DNA of 26,764 nucleotides from Streptomyces albus subsp. albus (GTDB lineage Bacteria; Actinomycetota; Actinomycetes; Streptomycetales; Streptomycetaceae). Numbering within the stretch: the stretch's first letter is position 1; every line of letters starts with the position of its first letter. The notes under the pieces were generated by a model that worked only from the letters and a program-made list of their open reading frames with translations, was not told where the DNA came from and did no database searches. Of the stretch, positions 1 to 7,074 are shown piece by piece. The stretch covers positions 1 to 26,764 of the forward strand of contig NZ_JOID01000043.1 of NCBI RefSeq assembly GCF_000719865.1. Direction: 5' to 3'. The translations under genes and the position numbers were made by a program.

Positions 1-402
1 TCCTGGGTGAAGCCGGTGGACAGCTATGTGAAGGGCTCCACCTTCGGTATCGGTGGTGACCGCTGGGCCAACAAGCACTCCGGCCAGGACTTCGCCGCGC
101 CGACCGGTACGCCGGTGAAGAGCGTGGGCGCGGGCACCGTGGTCGAGGCCGGCTGGGGTGGCGCGTACGGCAACAACGTCGTGGTCAAGCACGGCAGCGG
201 CACCTTCACCCAGTACGCCCACCTGTCGAAGATCACCGTCCCGGTCGGCACCCAGCTGACCGTCGGGCAGGAGATCGGCAAGGTCGGTTCCACCGGTAAC
301 TCCACCGGTCCGCACCTGCACTTCGAGACCCGCACCACCCCGAACTACGGCTCCGGCGTCGACCCGGTGGCCTTCCTGAAGCAGCGCGGCGTCACCCTGT
401 GA
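1..402 (+). CDS. M23 family (LytM-type) peptidase, C-terminal part
   Basis: The reading frame is open from the first base (S-W-V-K-P), so the gene starts outside the window and only its last 133 residues are seen. They form an M23 peptidase domain: HSGQDF carries the first zinc-binding His and Asp, and HLHFE near the end gives the HxH pair that completes the zinc and catalytic site. Between them lie the usual beta-sheet segments (GAGTVVEAGW, GNNVVVKHG, TQYAHLS). This family cuts peptide cross-links in peptidoglycan outside the cytoplasmic membrane; in actinobacteria the N-terminal part normally carries a signal peptide, which cannot be checked here. The domain looks complete and not degenerate. 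It faces the minus-strand TetR gene convergently with a gap of about 30 nt. Family assignment is firm; substrate bond and partners are not visible. Confidence 0.93.
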   Translation, partial: SWVKPVDSYVKGSTFGIGGDRWANKHSGQDFAAPTGTPVKSVGAGTVVEAGWGGAYGNNVVVKHGSGTFTQYAHLSKITVPVGTQLTVGQEIGKVGSTGNSTGPHLHFETRTTPNYGSGVDPVAFLKQRGVTL

Positions 403-417
403 CGGATGCGTGACGCA
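390..417. terminator. Small inverted repeats between convergent genes
   Basis: CGTCAC (390-395) and GTGACG (399-404) form a 6-bp hairpin over the stop codon of the peptidase gene. A second short palindrome, TGCGTGACGCA, follows at 407-417. The position between convergent genes fits weak bidirectional termination, but the stems are short and there is no T-tract. Confidence 0.3.
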
Positions 418-433
418 CCGCGCGGCCGCGGGG

Positions 434-1024
434 TCACGGAGACCGCTTGAGGGAGCGGCCGGCATCCGCCGCGGCGATCAGATCGAGGGCGACCTCGAGG
501 ACGGCAGCACGCTTGTCCTCGGGGTCGCCCTCGATGTCCTTCAGCGCCAGCACCCCGGCGTGGATGGTGAAGAGCGCGCTGACGGAGCGGACCTGGTCGG
601 TCAGGGACGCGTCCGGGTCCTTCACCAGGTCGAAGAGGGCGAACATCCGCTCCTTGACGTTGTCGCCGATGCTCAGGTCGCGCACCGTCGCCTGGTTCTC
701 CTGGACGAAGCGGAAGACGGGGGTGGCGTCGTGGAGCGCGGCGCTGTAGCGGCGCAGCAGCTCCCGCTTGGTCTCCTGGTTCCGGGGCTGCTCGCGGCCC
801 CAGGCGATCAGTTCGTCGAGGGACCGGGTCCGGTCCTCGAAGAGGCTGATGAGGATGTCCTCCTTGGTCTTGAAGTGGTAGTAGAGCGCCGCCTTGGTCA
901 CGCCGAGCTGGGCGGCGATCTCGCGCAGCGAGGTCTTCTCGTATCCCTGCTCGACGAAGAGGGAGAGCGCGGCGTCCTGGATGCGGCGGCGGGTGTCCTT
1001 CCGGCGCGTATGCGGTGTGGGCAC
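434..1024 (-). CDS. TetR family transcriptional repressor (drug exporter regulator)
   Basis: This 196-residue protein has the N-terminal TetR DNA-binding domain: RRRIQDAALSLFVEQGYEKTS followed by the helix-turn-helix at about residues 31-52 (TSLREIAAQLGVTKAALYYHF) and the typical KTKEDIL. The C-terminal helical part would hold the ligand pocket and dimer interface; its ligand cannot be read from sequence. I chose the GTG at 1024 because GGGGAG lies 5 nt upstream and the TetR domain begins a few residues later; an ATG at 1072 would add 16 unlike residues. The gene is divergent from an MFS exporter 330 nt away, and the shared spacer carries two copies of a near-palindromic sequence (1118-1139, 1166-1185). 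The usual arrangement is a repressor that controls both itself and the exporter, released when a drug-like ligand binds. Confidence 0.93.
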   Translation of the reverse strand: MPTPHTRRKDTRRRIQDAALSLFVEQGYEKTSLREIAAQLGVTKAALYYHFKTKEDILISLFEDRTRSLDELIAWGREQPRNQETKRELLRRYSAALHDATPVFRFVQENQATVRDLSIGDNVKERMFALFDLVKDPDASLTDQVRSVSALFTIHAGVLALKDIEGDPEDKRAAVLEVALDLIAAADAGRSLKRSP

Positions 1025-1117
1025 GGTGGCTCCCCTGCTCCCTGCTCGTGTGTGTAGCGGTCCGACCCGCACCGTACGGCCCGCACGGCGGTGGCGCGCC
1101 TCTGGCCCGCATCGAAT

Positions 1118-1185
1118 TTACTTGACGCCCGGCAAGTTAGCGGGTTAGCGTCCCGGCGTATTCTGCTAGCCGGGCGGCAAGTAAG
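1118..1185 (+). promoter_or_regulatory. Paired TetR operators and exporter promoter
   Basis: TTACTTGACGCCCGGCAAG starts at 1118 and reads on to TTA at 1139, giving arms TTACTTG and CAAGTTA. The reverse strand of 1166-1185 contains TTACTTGCCGCCCGGCTAG, which matches the first copy at 17 of 19 positions. The two sites are inverted relative to each other, with centres about 45 bp apart. A plus-strand promoter overlaps the first site: TTGACG (1122-1127), 18 bp, TAGCGT (1146-1151). A repressor bound here would block the -35 box. The rest of the 330-nt spacer (1025-1117, 1186-1354) shows nothing beyond the ribosome binding site of the exporter gene. Confidence 0.72.
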
Positions 1186-1354
1186 TTTGGTGCGGGTGGC
1201 CTGCGCGGCGGTGTACGCGGCGGTGTGCGCGCACCCTTCGCGCCCGTCCGCGCCTCCCCGCGCCGCACACCCGGTCGGCGGCCCGTACAGCCCTTCCGCA
1301 CCGCCTCCACTTCGCACAGCCGTCATCTCGCGCACTCCCGGGGGAGCGATCGCC

Positions 1355-3082
1355 ATGGTCCAGGCCACGCCCGACACCGTCCACGACGCACCGCCACCCG
1401 CCGGTCCGCCGGCCACGGCGCCACCCGGGCGCAGCGTCCGCGTCGTGCTGCTCGCGCTGATGATCGCGATGCTGCTCGCCATGCTCGACAACATGATCAT
1501 CGGGACCGCGATGCCGACCATCGTCGGCGAACTGGGCGGCCTCGAACACCTCTCCTGGGTGGTGACCGCCTACACCCTCACCACCGCGGCCTCCACCCCG
1601 GTCTGGGGCAAACTCGGCGACCTGTACGGCCGCAAGGGCATCTTCATCACCTCGATCGTGGTGTTCCTGCTCGGCTCCGCCCTCTCCGGCATGGCCCAGA
1701 CCATGGGCCAGCTGATCGGCTTCCGCGGCGTCCAGGGCCTGGGCGCGGGCGGTCTGATGGTCGGCGTGATGGCGATCATCGGCGATCTCGTCCCGCCCCG
1801 GGAGCGCGGCCGGTACCAGGGCATGATGGCCGGGGTCATGGCCCTGGCCATGATCGGCGGGCCGCTCGTCGGCGGCACCCTCACCGACACCCTCGGCTGG
1901 CGCTGGAGCTTCTACATCAACCTCCCGCTCGGCGCCGTCGCCCTCGTCATGGTCTCGACGGTGCTGCACCTGCCGAAGAAGCGGACGAAGGCGCGCATCG
2001 ACTACGCGGGCGCGGCGCTGCTCACCGTGGCCATCACCTCGATGGTGCTCCTCACCACCTGGGGCGGCATCGAGTACGCCTGGGACTCCGGCGTCATCCT
2101 CGGGCTCGCCGGCACCGCCGCGGTCACGACGGTGGCGCTGCTGGTGGTGGAGAGCCGGGTCGCGGAGCCGGTGCTGCCGCTCGGCATCTTCCGCAGCCGC
2201 AACTTCTCCCTGATGACCCTCATCGGCTTCCTGACCGGCTTCGTGATGTTCGGCTCGATGACCTTCCTGCCGCTCTACCAGCAGACCGTGCAGGGCGCCT
2301 CGGCCACCAACTCCGGGCTGCTCCTGCTGCCGCTGCTGCTGGCGATGATGGCGGTCTCGCTGATCGCGGGACGGGTCACCACCAGCAGCGGCAAGTACAA
2401 GATCTTCCCGATCCTCGGCGGCGGGCTGATGGTCGCCGGCCTGTTCCTGCTGTCGACGATGGACACCGGCACCTCCCGCTTCGTCTCCGGCTGCTACATG
2501 GCGGTCCTCGGCGCCGGCCTCGGTTTCCTGATGCAGATCACCATGCTCGTCGCCCAGAACAGCGTCGAGATGAAGGACATGGGCGTCGCGTCCTCGACCA
2601 CGACCCTGTTCCGCACGGTCGGCGGCTCCTTCGGTGTCGCCATCATGGGCGCCCTCTTCACCCACCGGGTGCGGGACGGCATGGCGGGCGGGGCCGGGCC
2701 CGGTGCCCCGGCCGTCACGGAGGGGGCCGTCCAGCTCGACGCGGCGAGCCTGGCGAAGCTGCCGGACGTGGTACGGGAGGCGTACCAGTCGGCGGTGGCC
2801 GACGGGACGCACATCGTCTTCCTGGTGGCCGCCTTCGCGGCCGTGGCCGGGTTCCTGGCGGCCTGGTTCGTCGAGGAGGTACCGCTGCGGGGAGCCGGCC
2901 CGGCCGGGCCGGGAGCGGGCCCCGGAGGGCCGGAGGGCGCGCGGGCGGAGGAGACGGCCGGCGGCACGGAGGCGCACGCGGGCGCCGGAGCGGTTGACGG
3001 AACGGGCTCCGGCCGCGGTTCCGGCCGCGGCTCCGGCGGAGGTGTTCCGGCGAGCGGATTCCCGGCGGCCAAGTCCGTCTGA
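1355..3082 (+). CDS. MFS drug:H+ antiporter, DHA2 (EmrB/QacA) family, 14 TM
   Basis: The 575-residue product is a polytopic membrane protein of the DHA2 family, which exports drugs in exchange for protons. After a Pro-rich cytoplasmic lead of about 28 residues comes helix 1 with LDNMIIGTAMPTI (motif D1), then GKLGDLYGRKG (motif A, loop 2-3), GGPLVGGTLTD (motif C, the antiporter signature in helix 5), and further hydrophobic segments consistent with 14 helices. A long Gly/Arg/Ser-rich tail of about 65 residues follows the last helix (FLAAWFVEEV). The ATG at 1355 is preceded by GGGGAG with 8 nt spacing; the frame is open to 1091, but that extension is low-complexity and covers the operator region. 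The promoter at 1122-1151 overlaps a TetR operator, so inducible export of a toxic compound is the likely role. The substrate is unknown. Confidence 0.93.
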   Translation: MVQATPDTVHDAPPPAGPPATAPPGRSVRVVLLALMIAMLLAMLDNMIIGTAMPTIVGELGGLEHLSWVVTAYTLTTAASTPVWGKLGDLYGRKGIFITSIVVFLLGSALSGMAQTMGQLIGFRGVQGLGAGGLMVGVMAIIGDLVPPRERGRYQGMMAGVMALAMIGGPLVGGTLTDTLGWRWSFYINLPLGAVALVMVSTVLHLPKKRTKARIDYAGAALLTVAITSMVLLTTWGGIEYAWDSGVILGLAGTAAVTTVALLVVESRVAEPVLPLGIFRSRNFSLMTLIGFLTGFVMFGSMTFLPLYQQTVQGASATNSGLLLLPLLLAMMAVSLIAGRVTTSSGKYKIFPILGGGLMVAGLFLLSTMDTGTSRFVSGCYMAVLGAGLGFLMQITMLVAQNSVEMKDMGVASSTTTLFRTVGGSFGVAIMGALFTHRVRDGMAGGAGPGAPAVTEGAVQLDAASLAKLPDVVREAYQSAVADGTHIVFLVAAFAAVAGFLAAWFVEEVPLRGAGPAGPGAGPGGPEGARAEETAGGTEAHAGAGAVDGTGSGRGSGRGSGGGVPASGFPAAKSV

Positions 3083-3145
3083 GCCGCCGGGAACGGCGCA
3101 CCCCCGGCCCCTTCGGCCCCGCCGCACCGCGCACGTCGTTACGAG

Positions 3146-3177
3146 CGGAGCCCCGCGCCACCCGGTGCGGGGCTCCG
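3146..3177. terminator. Strong bidirectional hairpin between exporter gene and cseC
   Basis: CGGAGCCCCGC (3146-3156) pairs perfectly with GCGGGGCTCCG (3167-3177). The stem can extend by three pairs (one G-U) to an ACCC tetraloop. It lies between two convergent genes and has no long T-tract, as is common for Streptomyces terminators. Confidence 0.8.
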
Positions 3178-3269
3178 TCCGGCCCGCCGTGCCTCCCCGG
3201 GCCGGGCCGCGCGCCGCAGGCGGGTGTGCCGCGCCGCGTGTGCCGCGGGGGAGCCGCGTCTCCCGGCGC

Positions 3270-4781
3270 TCAGGCCCGGGGGCCGGGCACGATCGTGGTC
3301 ACGACGGGGATGCCGCCGGTGGACGTGGGCGCCGTGCCCGGCAGCCACAGCACGGCGACCGCCCCGCCGTCGGGCGCGTTGCGGAAGGTGAGGGCCGCCC
3401 CCAGCACCCGGGCCTGGCCGGCCGCGATGGTCAGGCCCAGGCCGTGCCCCCGCCCGGCCCGGTCCGCGCTGCCGGTGCGGAACCGGCTCGGCCCTTCGGC
3501 CAGCAGCGCCGGCGGGAAGCCCGGCCCGTGGTCCCGTACCCGCAGCACCCGGCCCTCCACGGTGACCTCGACCGGCCCCCGGCCGTGCTTGGCCGCGTTG
3601 GCCAGCAGATTGCCCAGGACCCGCTCCAGCCGCCGCGGATCGGTCTGCACCCGCGCGTCCCGGACCACCTCCATCCCGGCCTCCGGCGCGAGGACGCGCA
3701 CCCGGCGGGCGACGAACTCGCCGAGCGCCACCTCCTGCAGCTCGGCCCGCTCGGTGGCACCGTCCAGCCGGGCCACCTCCAGCACGTCCTCCACCAGGGT
3801 CCGCAGCGCCTGCGCCCGGTCCCGCACCAGCTCCGAGGGGCGGCCGGGCGGCAGCAGTTCGGCCGCCGTGACCAGCCCGGTCACCGGGGTGCGCAGTTCG
3901 TGCGCGATGTCGGCGGTGACCCGCCGCTCGGCCTCCAGCCGCTGCTGGAGCGCGTCGGCCATGGCGTCCACGGCGCGGGCCAGATCGTCCGTCTCGTCCC
4001 GCACCCGGCCGCCGATCGCGTCCCGTACGCGCACCCCCGTATCGCCCTGCGCCACCCGGCCGGCGGCGCACGCGGCCTGCCGCAGCCGCCGGGAGAGCTG
4101 GCCGCCGACGAGCACGCCCAGCAGGCAGCCGCCGCCGATCACCGAGACGGACCCGATGGACAGCGCCCGGTCCAGATCGCCCAGGACGGCGTAACGGTCC
4201 TCGAAGCGGGTGTGGATGGACAGGACCCGGCCCCCCGCCAGCGGTACCGCCGCCCACACCTCGGGGGCACCCTCGCCGGTGTCCTCCAGATACGTGGCGC
4301 GCTGCCCGCCCCGTACCGCCTCGCGCAGCTCGGGGGGCAGGTCGGGGTCGTCGATGTGCGCGTCGAAGTTGAGCCGGCCCGTGGACTCGTAGATCCGCTG
4401 CGCGAACGTGACCCGTTCGTCCTGGATGTCGCGGCTGCCGTTGAGCAGCGAGACGCGGGCGGCGTTGTGGACGGCCAGGCTGAGCGCGAGGGCGACCAGC
4501 GCGCCCACCGCGGCGATGGCGGCACTGAGCTTCCAGCGCAGCCCCGTGCGGGGGCGGAACCGGCCGGAGGGGACGAGGCGCCGGAGGCGGCGGAGCCGGG
4601 CGCCGCCCGCCCGGTGGGCGGTCGGCGCGGAGTCGGTCCCGTCGGCGGCGGACGGCGGGGAGGCGGACGCCGGGGCGGCGGACGGCTCGGAGGAGGACGC
4701 GGCGGCGGCCGGGCCGGGCGGAGGCGGGGCCGCGGCGGACTGCGGGGACGGCCGCGGCGAGGACGGGTCGCGGGTCGGCAC
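3270..4781 (-). CDS. cseC: Sensor histidine kinase CseC
   Basis: This 503-residue transmembrane kinase is the sensor of the CseB/CseC system, which responds to cell-wall damage and drives sigE. A Pro/Ala/Ser-rich cytoplasmic stretch of about 80 residues leads to TM1 (about 85-104), an extracytoplasmic sensor (about 105-206), TM2 (about 207-226), HAMP (to about 280), the H-box DIAHELRTPV with phospho-acceptor His at about 294, and a HATPase domain with the N-box NLLANAAKHG, DHGPGF and GRGHGLGLTI. The GTG at 4781 lies 14 nt after the cseB stop and has GGGGA about 8 nt upstream; the open frame runs further upstream only as a shadow inside cseB. Identity rests on the family plus the operon order sigE-cseA-cseB-cseC, known from S. 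coelicolor. The low-complexity N-terminal tail is an unusual addition. Confidence 0.93.
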   Translation of the reverse strand: MPTRDPSSPRPSPQSAAAPPPPGPAAAASSSEPSAAPASASPPSAADGTDSAPTAHRAGGARLRRLRRLVPSGRFRPRTGLRWKLSAAIAAVGALVALALSLAVHNAARVSLLNGSRDIQDERVTFAQRIYESTGRLNFDAHIDDPDLPPELREAVRGGQRATYLEDTGEGAPEVWAAVPLAGGRVLSIHTRFEDRYAVLGDLDRALSIGSVSVIGGGCLLGVLVGGQLSRRLRQAACAAGRVAQGDTGVRVRDAIGGRVRDETDDLARAVDAMADALQQRLEAERRVTADIAHELRTPVTGLVTAAELLPPGRPSELVRDRAQALRTLVEDVLEVARLDGATERAELQEVALGEFVARRVRVLAPEAGMEVVRDARVQTDPRRLERVLGNLLANAAKHGRGPVEVTVEGRVLRVRDHGPGFPPALLAEGPSRFRTGSADRAGRGHGLGLTIAAGQARVLGAALTFRNAPDGGAVAVLWLPGTAPTSTGGIPVVTTIVPGPRA

Positions 4782-4795
4782 AGGCGGTTCCCCGG

Positions 4796-5509
4796 TCAGC
4801 CGCGGAGCTTGTAGCCGAAGCCGCGCACCGTGTCGATGCGGTCCTGGCCGATCTTGGTGCGCAGCCGCTGCACATGGACGTCCACGACCCGGGTGTCGCC
4901 GCCCCAGTCGTAGTCCCACACCCGCTCCAGCAGCCGGTCGCGGGAGAGCACCGTGCCGGGCGCGCTGGAGAACTCCAGCAGCAGCCGCATCTCGGTCGGC
5001 GTCAGCGCGACCGGCTCGCCGTCCTTGCGGACCTCCATGCCGCCCGTGTCGATCTCCAGGTCGCCGAAGCGCAGCGGCTCGCCCTCCGCCTCCCCGGCCG
5101 CACCGGCCCGCGCGGAGCCGCCGTCCGGACCGCCGGCCGCGTGCCCGAAGCGGCGCAGCACCGCCCGGATCCGGGCCACCAGGACCGCGCTGTCGAAGGG
5201 CTTGGTCACGTAGTCGTCCGCGCCCGCCTCCAGACCCAGCACCACGTCGATCGAGTCGGCCCGCGCCGACAGCATGATCACCGGCACGGTCGACTCGTCC
5301 CGGATGCGGCGGCACAGGCTCACCCCGTCCAGGCCCGGGAGCATCACGTCGAGCAGCGCGATGTCCGGCCGGCCGCCCCGGAAGAGCTCCAGACCCGTCA
5401 GCCCGTCCGGCGCAGCCGTCACCACGAGCCCGGCGCGCTCCAGGGCGAGCTGGGTCGCCTCGCGGATGACGTCGTCGTCCTCGACGAAGAGCACATGCGT
5501 TCCGGCCAT
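4796..5509 (-). CDS. cseB: Response regulator CseB (OmpR/PhoB family)
   Basis: This 237-residue two-domain regulator has a receiver with the acidic pocket EDDD (10-13), phospho-acceptor Asp54 in LLDVMLPG, Ser81 in MLSARAD and Lys103 in YVTKPF. After a Gly/Ala-rich linker (about 125-145) comes a winged-helix DNA-binding domain ending VVDVHVQRLRTKI and VRGFGYKLRG. In the characterised S. coelicolor system CseC phosphorylates CseB, which activates the sigE promoter. The ATG at 5509 is 10 nt downstream of the cseA stop, and the sequence across the junction supplies a GAGGAG ribosome binding site. It is followed 14 nt later by cseC. All key receiver residues are present. The likely DNA target here is the inverted-repeat region upstream of sigE at 6934-6999. 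Confidence 0.96.
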   Translation of the reverse strand: MAGTHVLFVEDDDVIREATQLALERAGLVVTAAPDGLTGLELFRGGRPDIALLDVMLPGLDGVSLCRRIRDESTVPVIMLSARADSIDVVLGLEAGADDYVTKPFDSAVLVARIRAVLRRFGHAAGGPDGGSARAGAAGEAEGEPLRFGDLEIDTGGMEVRKDGEPVALTPTEMRLLLEFSSAPGTVLSRDRLLERVWDYDWGGDTRVVDVHVQRLRTKIGQDRIDTVRGFGYKLRG

Positions 5510-5519
5510 CGCCCGCTCC

Positions 5520-6296
5520 TCACTCCGCCGGCCGCGGGCTGGGCGATGGCTCGTCGTGACCGCCGCCCGCGGACTTGCTGTAGTCGTTGTATATGTGCGC
5601 CCGCTCGGAGAACGCCCCCTCGCGCCACCGGTACGTGATCACTTCCTCGCCGGAGGGGCAGCAGACCTTGTCGCCCGTCGCGTAGACCTGCTTCTTGATC
5701 TCCAGCTCGCCCCCGATGATCTCGGCGTAGACCGGTGAGATGTCGTCGGCGAAGACATTGCGGTACCAGCGGCCGTCCACGCTGACGGTTCCGGGAAGTT
5801 CGTCCCCGTTGTCGCGCTCCCGGCCGCCGGGACGGGGCGTGGCGGGATTCTGCTCGCGGTAGACGTAGGACGCGATCCCGAAGGAGTCCTGGCAGGTCAG
5901 CACGTTGATCACAACATCGGGCACGTCGTTGCCGGTGAGCGTCCCGTAGCTGACGTCCACCGGGTACTCGTCCGCCGCGCACGGCACGAGACGCTTGCGG
6001 ACCTCGGAGGTGACCTTGGGGTCGTTCTTGAGGATCTCCACCGGATCGACCCTGCGGGGTGTCGCCGAGGACGGCGCCGGGGAGGGCGTCGGCGCGGACT
6101 CGGTCCGCGCCGGCCCCTCCGCGCGGACCCCGGTTCCGGGCACGCTGCACCCCGCCAGGAACAGGGCGGCGGCGGCCGCGCCGGCGGCGGCCGTCCCGAT
6201 CCGCACGAGACCCGCCGGGACGGTGCGCGTCCGGGCGGGTCCGGTTCCGGTTCCGGCGGGCTCCGGGAGCCCCCGGGGACGTTCGGTGTCGATCAC
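5520..6296 (-). CDS. cseA: Lipoprotein CseA, negative modulator of sigE
   Basis: The product is a secreted lipoprotein of about 258 residues. The hydrophobic stretch GTAAAGAAAAALFLAGC ends in the lipobox LAGC, with Cys50 as the lipid-attachment site. A Pro/Ser/Thr-rich segment follows, then a folded domain with four Cys (LVPCAAD, VLTCQDS, KVCCPSG) and a polar tail. In S. coelicolor loss of CseA raises sigE expression, so it is thought to damp sensing by CseC outside the membrane. I used the GTG at 6296, whose bases overlap the sigE stop as GTGA, suggesting translational coupling. A second GTG at 6206 would give a tidier signal peptide and cannot be excluded. Little sequence similarity to other families is visible, so the name rests mainly on its place in the operon. 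Confidence 0.88.
   Translation of the reverse strand: MIDTERPRGLPEPAGTGTGPARTRTVPAGLVRIGTAAAGAAAAALFLAGCSVPGTGVRAEGPARTESAPTPSPAPSSATPRRVDPVEILKNDPKVTSEVRKRLVPCAADEYPVDVSYGTLTGNDVPDVVINVLTCQDSFGIASYVYREQNPATPRPGGRERDNGDELPGTVSVDGRWYRNVFADDISPVYAEIIGGELEIKKQVYATGDKVCCPSGEEVITYRWREGAFSERAHIYNDYSKSAGGGHDEPSPSPRPAE
6258..6272 (-). terminator. Hairpin just after sigE, possible partial terminator
   Basis: GGGCTC (6258-6263) and GAGCCC (6267-6272) form a 6-bp stem with a 3-nt loop about 20 nt past the sigE stop, inside the first codons of cseA. In S. coelicolor most sigE transcripts are reported to end just after sigE, with the rest reading through to the cse genes. This hairpin is a candidate for that partial stop. 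The stem is short, so confidence is limited. Confidence 0.4.
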
Positions 6297-6847
6297 GCCG
6301 CGCACTGCGGCTGCCCTCGGTCCATGCGCTCTCTGCGTTCCGTCTCCCGCGCGTCCAGCTCGCGGTTCTCCAGCTCCTGCCGCATCCGGGCCAGCGCCCG
6401 GTGCAGGGTGCTCTTCACGGTTCCGGTGGACATGCCCAGGGCCGCCGCCGTCTCCTGCGTGCTCATCTGCTCCCAGTGTCGCAGGACGACCACACTGCGC
6501 TGCTTCGGGGCCAGCACCCGCAGCACGTCCATCAGCAGCGCCCGGTCCGCACGCTGCTCGGCGCCGTCCTCCAGGCTGGCCTCCGGCAGCTGGTCGACGG
6601 GCACCTCGTCGAGCTTGCGGGCCCGCCACCACTCGGTCCGGGTGTTGATCATCACGCGCCGGAGATAGGCGTCGGCCAGTGATTTGTCGGCGATGCCGTC
6701 CCAGCGGCCGAAGGTGCGGGCGAGCGCCGTCTGCAGCAGATCCTGCGCGTCGACGGGATCCTGGACGAGCCTGCGGGCGCTGCGCAGCAGGGCGTCCTGC
6801 CGGGTCCGTACGTACTCCTCGAAGCCCAGCACCTCGTTGTCCGCCAT
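6293..6847 (-). CDS. sigE: ECF RNA polymerase sigma factor SigE
   Basis: The 184-residue protein has only sigma regions 2 and 4, as in ECF sigma factors. Region 2 spans about residues 10-75 (FEEYVRTRQDALLRSARRLV, DAQDLLQTAL, and RRVMINTRTEWWR, the -10 recognition helix). Region 4 lies at about 110-165 (LAPKQRSVVVLRHWEQMSTQETAAALGMSTGTVKSTLHRAL). SigE directs transcription of cell-envelope maintenance genes and is controlled at its promoter by CseB rather than by an anti-sigma factor. The ATG at 6847 has GGAGG 9 nt upstream; an in-frame extension to 6907 has no ribosome binding site. The gene ends in a GTGA overlap with cseA, and mutY lies upstream on the same strand. The strong match to the SEYV/EEYVRTRQDALLRSARRL type and the complete cse operon make this identification secure. 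Confidence 0.97.
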   Translation of the reverse strand: MADNEVLGFEEYVRTRQDALLRSARRLVQDPVDAQDLLQTALARTFGRWDGIADKSLADAYLRRVMINTRTEWWRARKLDEVPVDQLPEASLEDGAEQRADRALLMDVLRVLAPKQRSVVVLRHWEQMSTQETAAALGMSTGTVKSTLHRALARMRQELENRELDARETERRERMDRGQPQCAA

Positions 6848-6913
6848 CGCCGACCGCCTCCGTCCCCGCTCTTCCCACCCCGTGTGTGGCCGGTTTTTCC
6901 CCGGCACGGAAGC

Positions 6914-6999
6914 AAGCTACTGAGCGGCTGTAACGGAGCCGTCCGCTCCGCCCCTCGGTGGGCGCACGGGAACCCATCGGTTGTGTAACAACTCCCGTG
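6914..6999 (-). promoter_or_regulatory. sigE promoter region with two inverted repeats (candidate CseB target)
   Basis: On the minus strand TAGCTT (6914-6919) is a good -10 box about 67 nt before the ATG, predicting a start near 6907. No consensus -35 box is present at 17-18 bp, which fits activator dependence. Two inverted repeats lie upstream: CGGAGC (6934-6939) with GCTCCG (6945-6950), which covers the -35 area, and CACGGGA (6965-6971) with TCCCGTG (6993-6999), which encloses a smaller GTTG/CAAC pair. Either could be the CseB operator; the sequence alone does not decide. Confidence 0.55.
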
Positions 7000-7049
7000 G
7001 GAGGGACGGGCGGTGGAACCGACCGGGCCCAGGAGGCTTCCCCGGCCGG

Positions 7050-7066
7050 GAGGCTCGGCCGGCCTC
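7050..7066 (-). terminator. Hairpin after mutY
   Basis: GAGGC (7050-7054) pairs with GCCTC (7062-7066) around a self-complementary CGGCCG, starting 8 nt beyond the mutY stop codon. The surrounding sequence is also rich in GGCCGG elements. It is a plausible but weak terminator. Confidence 0.4.
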
Positions 7067-7074
7067 GGCCCGGC

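Noticed and set aside
1091..1354. Longer start for the MFS exporter
   Set aside because: It would place the operators and promoter inside the coding region; ATG 1355 has a good ribosome binding site and leads into the conserved protein.
1166..3127. 653-residue open frame antisense to the exporter gene
   Set aside because: It is a GC-rich shadow frame full of Arg, Gly, Asp and His, with no domain, while the plus strand encodes a clear MFS protein.
4782..5315. Longer start for the CseC kinase inside cseB
   Set aside because: The extra part is the shadow of cseB, and GTG 4781 has a ribosome binding site after the cseB stop.
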